A DNA stretch of 8,360 nucleotides, taken from the NCBI GenBank assembly GCA_030151165.1, contig JASLEM010000463.1, positions 1 through 8,360 on the forward strand, written 5' to 3'. Both the position numbers and the translations under genes were made by a program. The notes beneath the pieces were generated by a model. It was not told where the DNA came from, made no database searches, and was given only the letters and a program-made list of their open reading frames with translations. This DNA comes from Burkholderiaceae bacterium (GTDB taxonomy: Bacteria; Pseudomonadota; Gammaproteobacteria; Burkholderiales; Burkholderiaceae). Shown here one piece after another: positions 1 to 6,090 of the stretch (position 1 is its first letter; every line of letters starts with the position of its first letter).

Positions 1-431
1 CAAATCGCTGTGTTGCATGTGACATACGAGGTCCAGTCGGCCGTGTGGTCAACGATTTCGCAATCGTCACCCTGCTCCGGACAGTGCACGTTCGGAGGTA
101 AAAGTCCCTCTTCCTTTGCTACGCTTATCAGCGCAATCCGACCTCGATCAGCATGATTGGCGGAGTTCCAACTCCGCACACTTCCGTCTCCACATTGCAG
201 AACCAGGGCTGAACCGTCAGGCGCCAGAACTGCGCGATCACCGAGCCACCACGTCTTGCCAGGCTTAGCGCAGATTGAAAAGGACGCTACGACCTCTGGC
301 TTGACCACCAAAGTGGGATCGACCGCATCGGACAGAGAACACCCGCAAGCGAATTGCAGGACGCAGAGTGCGATAGCGGTGACGGCGCAGGCGCGAAACC
401 AAAATCCTTTCCGATATGAAGCTGATCCCAT
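1..431 (-). CDS. Exported protein of unknown function, 3' end cut by window edge
   Basis: The frame starts at ATG 431-429 and stays open for 143 codons to the left edge, so the C-terminus is missing. The start is supported by GGAGG five bases upstream. Residues about 13-31 form a hydrophobic stretch after a basic N-terminus (MGSASYRKGFWFR), a Sec-type signal. The Cys residues in LQFACGC could be a lipoprotein cleavage site, but the residues before them fit a lipobox poorly. After the signal, WWLGDRAVLAPDGSALVLQC followed by GDGSVRSWN resembles one WD40/beta-propeller blade; this is a resemblance, not a family assignment. Several Cys residues follow, which could pair as disulfides in the periplasm. 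G+C is lower than in the genes to the right. The next gene upstream (547-1134) is on the same strand, 115 bp away. I do not recognise the family. Confidence 0.7.
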   Translation of the reverse strand, partial: MGSASYRKGFWFRACAVTAIALCVLQFACGCSLSDAVDPTLVVKPEVVASFSICAKPGKTWWLGDRAVLAPDGSALVLQCGDGSVRSWNSANHADRGRIALISVAKEEGLLPPNVHCPEQGDDCEIVDHTADWTSYVTCNTAI

Positions 432-436
432 CCTCA

Positions 437-441
437 CCTCC
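437..441 (-). promoter_or_regulatory. Shine-Dalgarno sequence deciding the start of the left-edge gene
   Basis: On the minus strand GGAGG is followed by TGAGG and then ATG at 431, a spacing of five bases. It is the clearest ribosome binding site in the window and the main reason to accept the truncated frame as a real gene. Confidence 0.7.
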
Positions 442-498
442 GAAACCTGTTCATGAACACTGTGTTTGGCCGCGCCGACGACGCCAACAATCGCGGTT

Positions 499-511
499 GC
501 CGCAAAGCGGC
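499..511. other. Short perfect hairpin in the 115-bp intergenic gap
   Basis: GCCGC-AAA-GCGGC gives a five-base-pair stem with a three-base loop. It lies 36 bp after the stop of the 547-1134 gene on the minus strand. No T-run follows on either strand, so it is not a convincing intrinsic terminator. Confidence 0.25.
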
Positions 512-546
512 CCTTATCGAGAAGCTGCTAGTGGCGCTTGCAGGCA

Positions 547-1134
547 TCAAGCCGATGGTTCAATGTAGGAACCACCGCTGGCTTGCCCTGTCACCAGGTC
601 GACTGAGAACGAATGCCAAGTGTCGTCAAAGCACCAGGCTTCGCCACAAATCGAACCGCCCTCGATCCGCAAGTTTCGAAATCCATCCCACGAGATGCGC
701 CGAGTTCGCCACAGAAGACGACCGTCAAGGTACGAGGTGAAGCCAAGATTGTCGCCAGTCACAGTCGCAGACGCACTTCTCTCGACGAATTCGATGTCGC
801 TGGCGTACGCGCCTAGCAGCGCGCCTGATCGCTCGTTGACAGCGTAGGCTTGGCCACCCGCGATGAGGAGCACTGTCTCGCTCTCCGGTTCTTGGATGAT
901 CTGATAGAGCGATGTGGAGCCCGGTTGGAAATTGCCCACCCAAGCTGGCGACCCCACGGGGTTGAATTCGACGACGAATCCCTCTCGAAACATCCCTTGC
1001 CCACTCGCGCTGAATTGCCTAGGTGCAGCCCCCTTGCCGGGAAGACCGCCCAATCGTCGAGAGCGCACGGCCGGCTCTGGATTGCCCTGATCTTGATCGC
1101 GCGGTATTGACATGCCCTGAGGATACGACGCCAT
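547..1134 (-). CDS. Conserved-looking hypothetical protein
   Basis: 195 residues from ATG 1134. GTG 1149 and ATG 1113 are in the same frame, and none of the three has a good Shine-Dalgarno sequence, so the start is uncertain. The first 40 residues are polar and basic, with no signal peptide or membrane segment. From about residue 48 the sequence looks like a folded beta-rich domain: EGFVVEFNPVGSPAWVGNFQ, then LLIAGGQAYAVNERSGALLG, then WDGFRNLRIEGGSICGEAW, ending near GQASGGSYIEPSA. The alternation of hydrophobic strands with Gly turns and conserved-looking Trp residues argues for real coding rather than a shadow, and the other frames here give no comparable pattern. I recognise no enzyme motif. 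It sits in the lower-G+C left part of the window between a small membrane protein gene and the exported-protein gene, on the same strand. Function unknown. Confidence 0.65.
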   Translation of the reverse strand: MASYPQGMSIPRDQDQGNPEPAVRSRRLGGLPGKGAAPRQFSASGQGMFREGFVVEFNPVGSPAWVGNFQPGSTSLYQIIQEPESETVLLIAGGQAYAVNERSGALLGAYASDIEFVERSASATVTGDNLGFTSYLDGRLLWRTRRISWDGFRNLRIEGGSICGEAWCFDDTWHSFSVDLVTGQASGGSYIEPSA

Positions 1135-1226
1135 CGGAACTCGTAGCACTGCCCGCCCGAAAGCGGTCGTCGGCGACCGGCAGCATCTGGCCGAACAAAG
1201 ACGACCAGCGCCGCAGGTAGTCGCCT

Positions 1227-1496
1227 TCAGGTTGTCGCGTCCATTCGACCCTTTGACGCTTCACCATCGCTGACCGACTTGAATACGAATGCTGCAACGA
1301 CCAACGCGCTGAATGGCATCAACGGATTCAGAAACGTCAACATCAGCAGCCAGTACGTCCTCGGCTTCATCGTCCAAGCGTGTTCGCCGGGTCTCTCAGT
1401 CGCGAACTTGACCACCGCCCAGCCATGCAGAACGGCCAGCACGAGCAAGGCACTACCCGCCGCGAGCCAGACCGCAAATGCTGGGTGGTTCTGCAT
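1227..1496 (-). CDS. Small two-helix membrane protein, unknown function
   Basis: 89 residues from ATG 1496. AGGA lies seven bases upstream of this ATG, so it is preferred over the adjacent in-frame TTG at 1499. Two hydrophobic segments are visible, about residues 7-28 (FAVWLAAGSALLVLAVLHGW) and about 47-71 (YWLLMLTFLNPLMPFSALVV). They are separated by a short polar loop rich in charged residues (KFATERPGEHAWTMKPR), with a polar tail SVSDGEASKGRMDATT. The pattern predicts an inner-membrane protein with two helices and both termini on the same side. No catalytic or metal-binding motif is visible. The gene is 105 bp downstream of the cytochrome gene on the same strand, so cotranscription is possible but not shown. 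I do not recognise the family. Confidence 0.65.
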   Translation of the reverse strand: MQNHPAFAVWLAAGSALLVLAVLHGWAVVKFATERPGEHAWTMKPRTYWLLMLTFLNPLMPFSALVVAAFVFKSVSDGEASKGRMDATT

Positions 1497-1570
1497 CAAA
1501 TGATCCTACTACGGAGACTCCCGCGGGGTGCATCGTATTGCCCGAGCGCGATCGCCTGCGAGTGTCCGGT

Positions 1571-1588
1571 AGTGGCCGCAGCGCCACT
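1571..1588 (-). terminator. Stem-loop just after the cytochrome c gene, weak terminator candidate
   Basis: AGTGGC and GCCACT form a perfect six-base-pair stem around a six-base loop, 13 bp after the cytochrome stop codon in the direction of transcription. The bases that follow on the minus strand (ACCGGACACTCG) contain no T-run. It could stabilise a 3' end or be chance in G+C-rich DNA. Confidence 0.25.
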
Positions 1589-1601
1589 CGACCCACTCCC
1601 T

Positions 1602-2054
1602 TCACGGCCCCTCCACAACCCGATACACCGCATGACACCCCACGCAGTTCTGCATCAACTTGCCGACCCTCGCGAGCATCTGCCGCGTCGTCTCATTGGC
1701 AGCCGCCCCTACCGCGATCGCATCGAAATCCTTGTGGACCTGAACGGCGAGCGCTGACCACGGCGGCGGGAACTTGGAGCGGAAATTCGGCGGGCGAGTC
1801 GGATCCTTCGACCACGGCTCCATTCCCAACGCGGAAGCGATCTGCTGGACTTTCGCGGCGTCGTTCTCCGACAGCGCCGCGGTGATGGCCTGGATCGCGA
1901 CGACGTTCTCGCGCATCTCGTTGAAGAGCCATGCCTTCTCCGCCGCATTCAACGCGATCGGCAGCCGGGTGTCCGCCTGCTGGGCCGACGCGGGGCCGGC
2001 GGAGCCAAACCCGATCAGTGCGCACAGCCACACGCTCGTCGTCAGTCTCCGCAT
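1602..2054 (-). CDS. Exported class II (c'-like) cytochrome c
   Basis: 150 residues from ATG 2054, with AAGGA seven bases upstream. Residues 1-24 are a Sec signal peptide (basic MRR, hydrophobic core, AxA cleavage at PASA before QQ). The single heme-binding motif CVGCH is at residues 137-141, close to the C-terminus and followed by AVYR. That position, the C..CH..YR pattern and a mature length of about 126 residues are typical of class II cytochromes, four-helix bundles with covalently bound heme c and His141 as the proximal ligand. The body is Ala-rich and helical, with one Pro-rich loop (residues 88-99). No sixth ligand can be assigned from sequence. Members act in the periplasm, in electron transfer or in binding NO and other gases; which applies here cannot be read from the sequence. 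The gene starts 43 bp after the transglutaminase gene ends and may be read through from it, but it has its own ribosome binding site and no known link to that pathway. Confidence 0.85.
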   Translation of the reverse strand: MRRLTTSVWLCALIGFGSAGPASAQQADTRLPIALNAAEKAWLFNEMRENVVAIQAITAALSENDAAKVQQIASALGMEPWSKDPTRPPNFRSKFPPPWSALAVQVHKDFDAIAVGAAANETTRQMLARVGKLMQNCVGCHAVYRVVEGP

Positions 2055-2097
2055 CGTCCATTCCTTCCGTCCAGGGTCGGCGAGCCGGTGATCGACT

Positions 2098-3372
2098 TCA
2101 GATCGGCTCCACCGTCACCCCCACCCTCGGCGCATTCCCCGACCCACCCCGAATCACCCCCCGCAACGGCGCCACATCCGCATAGTCCCGCCCCCACGCC
2201 AACGTCACGTGATCCTGTCCCACCGGCACGTCGTTGGTCGGATCGAGCGCGAGCCAGCCGTGGGGCGGGCACCAGACCGCGGCCCACGCATGGGAGGCGT
2301 CGGCGCCGACGAGGCGCGGGCGGCCCGGGGGCGGTTGGGTGAGCAGGTAGCCGCTGACGTAGCGGGCGGCGAGGCCCAGCGACCGGCAGGCGCCGATCAG
2401 GACGTGGGCGAAGTCCTGGCAGACGCCGTGGCGCAGCTCGAGCGCCTCGAGCGCGCCGGTGGTGACGGAGGTGCTCTGGGGCAGGTACTCGAACTCCTCG
2501 TGGATCTGGTGCATCAGGGCGATGGCCAGTTCGACGATGCCCTCGTGGGCCTCCGCGGCCTCGCGCGCCCACTCGGCGAGCGCGGGGGCGCCGGGGGCGA
2601 GGGCGGAGTCGAGGGCGAATTCGGCGGCTTCGGAGATCGTGCGGTCGACCGCGCGGCCGCCGGGCGCGGCGTCGGTGGCGGCGTGGCCGCTGGCGCCGGC
2701 GTGGTAGCGCAGCTCCTGCGCGATCTCGCGCCAGGGCTGGCTGGTGCCGGGCGCGGGCAGGGGCGGCACGCTGATGCCGGCCTCGAAGTGGGAGACGACG
2801 TCCAGCTCGTCGTGCACCTGCGAGTGCGCGAAGACCTGGCGCGCGTTGCCCCACGGGTCGATCGTCTCGCGGATGCCGCTGGCGAGGTCGACGCCGGCGT
2901 CCGGATGCGGCGAGACGACGAGCGACCACGCGCGCACCTGCTGCGTCGCGGTGTCGCGGGGGCGCAGGTGCGCGAGGTGGTGCGCGCCCTCGACCTCGGC
3001 GTCGTAGCGATAGCTCGTCACGTGCTCGACGCGCAACCAGCGCACGGCCGGCGCGGCCATGGTTTCGGCGGCCAGGTCGCGATCGGCGTCCGGCCCGAAG
3101 CCGCTGTCGTCGGCAGCCGGTGCGATGTCGTCGTCGTCGAAGCCGCGCACGTCACCCTGGCGCTGCGACTGGCCCTGCACCTGGCCCGAGCCGATGCCGT
3201 CGGCGGAATCATCGCGCGGCCCTGGCCCTTGGCCCGGCGCGTCGCCCTGCCCTTGCCCGTCTTGCTGCGATTGCGATTGCGAGGCGCCCTGCGACTGCTG
3301 CGCGCCCGCCTGTGACCACTGCGCGGGCTGCAGCGGCTCGAAGGGCGGCCAGGACGGTTGGTCGGGATCCAT
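2098..3372 (-). CDS. Transglutaminase-like cysteine protease-fold protein with Gln-rich N-terminal extension
   Basis: 424 residues from ATG 3372, five bases after the stop of the ATP-grasp/alpha-E gene, so translation is probably coupled; no Shine-Dalgarno sequence is visible. Residues 1-104 are low complexity (19 Gln between residues 5 and 72, many Gly/Ser, then acidic FDDDDIA). Residues 110-205 are the bacterial transglutaminase N-terminal beta domain (WLRVEHVTSYRYDAEV). The core, about 270-405, carries the triad: Cys318 in HGVCQDFAH, His361 in DASHAWAAVW, Asp377 in ALDPTNDVP. This is the COG1305 type found beside ATP-grasp/alpha-E proteins. The fold hydrolyses or transfers at amide bonds, and the substrate here is unknown. 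An internal ATG at 3060 (Met105) lies just before the family's usual N-terminus and is an alternative start. The extension keeps G/C-rich third positions, which favours its being translated. I find no lysine anywhere in the 424 residues. No signal peptide is visible, so it is probably cytoplasmic. Confidence 0.9.
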   Translation of the reverse strand: MDPDQPSWPPFEPLQPAQWSQAGAQQSQGASQSQSQQDGQGQGDAPGQGPGPRDDSADGIGSGQVQGQSQRQGDVRGFDDDDIAPAADDSGFGPDADRDLAAETMAAPAVRWLRVEHVTSYRYDAEVEGAHHLAHLRPRDTATQQVRAWSLVVSPHPDAGVDLASGIRETIDPWGNARQVFAHSQVHDELDVVSHFEAGISVPPLPAPGTSQPWREIAQELRYHAGASGHAATDAAPGGRAVDRTISEAAEFALDSALAPGAPALAEWAREAAEAHEGIVELAIALMHQIHEEFEYLPQSTSVTTGALEALELRHGVCQDFAHVLIGACRSLGLAARYVSGYLLTQPPPGRPRLVGADASHAWAAVWCPPHGWLALDPTNDVPVGQDHVTLAWGRDYADVAPLRGVIRGGSGNAPRVGVTVEPI

Positions 3373-3377
3373 GGCCG

Positions 3378-5987
3378 TCACTGCCAGACCGTGTGGTCGC
3401 CGGGGCCGACGTGCGAGAACAGGCGGCGCCCGACCTCGGCGGAGAGCGCCTGCGTGCGGTCGCTGAGGTGCTTCAGCGACGAGACGAGCCCGCTGCGCTG
3501 GCCGAGGTCGTCGAGTTCGCACAGCGTCTCGAGCGACCACTGGTCGGGCGCGGGCATGTCGTCGAGCACGCGCTGCACCCACTTCGCCTCGTGGCGCGCG
3601 AGCCGCGTGACGCGGTCGCGCAGCGTGCGCGCGACGCCGGCGAGCGAGCGCGGGTTGTCGGGCTCGAGCACCAGCAGGTGCAGCAACGGCGGCAGCTCGC
3701 GCCTCGCCTGGAACTGCGCGCGGTAGGTGATCGTCGAATCGAAGAGGTTCAGCAGCAGCGCGAAGCCGTCGTCGCGCGACGGCAGGTCGAGCTCCAGCCC
3801 GAGCATCAGCGACTGCGTGAGGAAGTCCAGCCGCTCGGTCTGCCGGCCGGCGCTGAGCAGGCGCCAGCCGTCGTCGCGGGTCATGCGGTCGGACTGCGCG
3901 CCGGTGATCGCGGCGAGGTGCGTGGCGGCGCGATTGAGCACGACCAGCACGTCGCTCACCGGCTCGACGGCCTGCCCCGACGCGCTGAGCGAACGCGGAT
4001 GCAGGATTGCGCCGAGACGCTCCTCGAAGTTGCGGCCGACCGCGTCGATCAGCTTCCAGTGCTCCTGCGACAGGCGCTCGCGCAAGGCCTGCGCGCAGCC
4101 GCGCAGCGCGCGCAGGTTGAAGGCGACGCTCATCGCGCCGGCGGTGTCGGCCATCGTGTGCACCAGCGAGCGCTCGAACACGCGCACCGACTGCGTGGGC
4201 GACGGCACGCCGCCGCCGACGAGGCCATTGCGCAGCGCGAGCCGGCCGAGCGCGTCCAGCACGACGGGGTTCGCGTTGTTCAGCGCCTCGAGCGTGATGC
4301 GCGCGAGGCGCACGCTGTTGTCGGCGCGCTCGGTGTAGCGCCCGAGCCAGTAGAGGTTCTCGGCCGCGCGGCTGGTGACCGGGCGGCGCACGTGCGACAG
4401 GTCGGACGGCGCGAGCGGCTTGGGCAGCAGCGTCGTCGAATCGATCTGGCCTTCGGTCATGACCCAGGTGTCGACGCTGACGCTGCCGTGCTGCATCGAG
4501 AGCCACGCGTCCTGCGCGGCGTCGCGCCGCGTGGCGACGCGGGTCAGCGCGCCGGGCATGACGTGCCAGCCGCCGCGGCCGTCGGTCATCGCGTAGACGC
4601 GCACCAGCGCCGCGCGCGGCTCCAGCGCGCCGTCGTTCCATACCGGGATCTCGGACGGCCGCACGCGCGCCTGCAGCGTGTAGGCGGCGGGGCGCGCCTC
4701 GATCGCGGCGCGCAGCGCGGCGCGCGCCTCGGGCGACAGCTCGGCGACGCCGTGCGGCGCGAAGCCGGTGGTAGTGGCGCTGGTCGGGAACGTGGGCGCG
4801 ACGACGAACTCGTCGAGGCGATCGCGCTGCGACGCCCAGACGGCCTCCTCGCCGCACCACCAGCTGGTGGTCGACGGCAGCAGCAGCTCCTCGCCGAGCA
4901 GGCGGCGCGAGACGGCCGGCCAGAACGCGGCGAGGCCCGGACTCTCCAGGAAGCCGGCGCCCGGCGCGTTCGCCACGACGACCTGCCCCGCGCGGATCAC
5001 GCCCAGCAGCCCCGGCACGCCGAGCGCGGAATCGCCGCGCAGCTCCAGCGGGTCGAGGTACTCGTCGTCGACGCGGCGCAGCAGCACGTGCACCGGCTCG
5101 AGGCCGTGCAGCGTCTTCAGGTACAGCCGCTCGCCGCGCACGGTGAGGTCGCCGCCTTCGACGAGCGTGATGCCCAGGTAGCGCGCGAGGAAGGCGTGCT
5201 CGAAGTAGGTCTCGTTGTGCGGGCCCGGCGTCAGCAGGACCACGCGCGCGTTGTCGCCTTCCGGGCTCAGCCGCTGCAGGCCCTGCAGCAACCCGAGGAA
5301 GCCCGCCGCGACGCGCTGCACGTTGAGGTAGCGGAACGCCGCGGGGAACTGCTGCGAGATGATGAGCCGGTTCTCGAGCAGGTAGCCGAGCCCGGACGGC
5401 GCCTGCGTGCGCTGGCTGACGACGCGCCACTGGCCGTCGGCGCCGCGCGCGAGGTCGAACGCCGCCACGTGCAGCCGCACGCCGCCGGCCGGCCGGCAGC
5501 CGTGCAGCGCGCGCAGGTACTGCGGATGCGCCAGCACCAGCGACGCCGGCAGCAGCCCGTCATCGAGCAGGCTGCGGCTGCCGTAGACATCGGCCAGCAC
5601 GGCGTCGAGCAGCCGGGCGCGCTGGATCACGCCGGCCTCGATCTGCGCCCAGGCCTCGGCGTCCACCAGGAACGGCAGCGGCTCGAGCGGCCAGGCGTTG
5701 GCGCCGGTCACGCCGTCGGCGTAGACGTTGTAGGTGACGCCGTCGTCCTGCACGCGGCGCGCGATGCGCGACTTGGTCTGCGCCAGGTCGACCCAGCCGT
5801 CGGCGCCCGCGGCATTGAAGAAGTCCTGCCACGCGGGGCTCAGCTCGGCACCGGCCGCGGCCTCTTCCGCCACGCGCCCGTGCAGTTCGTCGAAGCTGCC
5901 GGGCGTGCCGCGCAGCGCCGCGGCGCGCGCGAGCTCGGCGGCTTCGGGCGCGTCTTCGGGGAGGAGGCTGGTCTGGACGGTGGGCAT
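3378..5987 (-). CDS. Circularly permuted ATP-grasp / alpha-E fusion protein
   Basis: 869 residues from ATG 5987, with no Shine-Dalgarno sequence visible. The N-terminal half (about 80-510) is the circularly permuted type 2 ATP-grasp (DUF404/DUF407, COG2308). Landmarks are GVTYNVYADG (83-92), QAPSGLGYLLENR (195-207), LTPGPHNETYFEHAFLARYL (252-271), VEGGDLTV (276-283), RRVDDEYLDPLELRGDS (304-320), VVVANAPGAGFLESP (336-350) and LLPSTTSWWCG (369-379). The acidic and Asn residues there are expected to bind ATP and metal. The C-terminal part (about 537-850) is the all-helical alpha-E domain (DUF403, COG2307), beginning SRAAENLYWLGRYTERAD (539-556). In many genomes these are two adjacent genes; here they are fused, and the length suits the fusion. 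ATP-grasp enzymes join a carboxylate to an amine through an acyl phosphate, and comparative genomics has proposed an amide-ligase role for this family, with substrate unknown. It lies between the repeat array and the coupled transglutaminase gene and is probably cytoplasmic. Confidence 0.93.
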   Translation of the reverse strand: MPTVQTSLLPEDAPEAAELARAAALRGTPGSFDELHGRVAEEAAAGAELSPAWQDFFNAAGADGWVDLAQTKSRIARRVQDDGVTYNVYADGVTGANAWPLEPLPFLVDAEAWAQIEAGVIQRARLLDAVLADVYGSRSLLDDGLLPASLVLAHPQYLRALHGCRPAGGVRLHVAAFDLARGADGQWRVVSQRTQAPSGLGYLLENRLIISQQFPAAFRYLNVQRVAAGFLGLLQGLQRLSPEGDNARVVLLTPGPHNETYFEHAFLARYLGITLVEGGDLTVRGERLYLKTLHGLEPVHVLLRRVDDEYLDPLELRGDSALGVPGLLGVIRAGQVVVANAPGAGFLESPGLAAFWPAVSRRLLGEELLLPSTTSWWCGEEAVWASQRDRLDEFVVAPTFPTSATTTGFAPHGVAELSPEARAALRAAIEARPAAYTLQARVRPSEIPVWNDGALEPRAALVRVYAMTDGRGGWHVMPGALTRVATRRDAAQDAWLSMQHGSVSVDTWVMTEGQIDSTTLLPKPLAPSDLSHVRRPVTSRAAENLYWLGRYTERADNSVRLARITLEALNNANPVVLDALGRLALRNGLVGGGVPSPTQSVRVFERSLVHTMADTAGAMSVAFNLRALRGCAQALRERLSQEHWKLIDAVGRNFEERLGAILHPRSLSASGQAVEPVSDVLVVLNRAATHLAAITGAQSDRMTRDDGWRLLSAGRQTERLDFLTQSLMLGLELDLPSRDDGFALLLNLFDSTITYRAQFQARRELPPLLHLLVLEPDNPRSLAGVARTLRDRVTRLARHEAKWVQRVLDDMPAPDQWSLETLCELDDLGQRSGLVSSLKHLSDRTQALSAEVGRRLFSHVGPGDHTVWQ

Positions 5988-6007
5988 CGGCGGACGGGGG
6001 TGCGCGG

Positions 6008-6036
6008 ATTATCGGTGCCGGGCGCGGCGCGAACCA
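6008..6036 (-). promoter_or_regulatory. Weak promoter candidate before the ATP-grasp gene
   Basis: On the minus strand GATAAT (6013-6008) matches five of six bases of the sigma-70 -10 consensus, stands out in very G+C-rich DNA, and would give a leader of only about 10-15 bases before ATG 5987. The hexamer 17 bp further upstream (TGGTTC, 6036-6031) is a poor -35. The site lies between the repeat array and the gene, so the ATP-grasp and transglutaminase genes could be transcribed independently of DUF2126. Suggestive only. Confidence 0.25.
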
Positions 6037-6090
6037 CGGGGCGAGGCGTCGTCGACGAACGCCGGCAGACTGGCGAAGTCAGCGGCCGCT

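Noticed and set aside
157..456. 99-codon plus-strand frame at the left end
   Set aside because: It is antisense to the exported-protein gene, which has a signal peptide and strong ribosome binding site; the plus frame has neither.
1019..1297. 92-codon minus-strand frame overlapping two neighbouring genes
   Set aside because: It overlaps the ends of the 1227-1496 and 547-1134 genes in another frame and shows no recognisable domain. A remnant cannot be excluded but is not supported.
2209..3315. 368-codon plus-strand frame
   Set aside because: Antisense shadow of the transglutaminase-like gene; Gly/Ala/Arg-rich without motifs.
2098..5430. 1,110-codon minus-strand frame as one protein
   Set aside because: Only the part from ATG 3372 downstream is the real transglutaminase-like gene. 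The upstream part is an out-of-frame shadow of the ATP-grasp/alpha-E gene.
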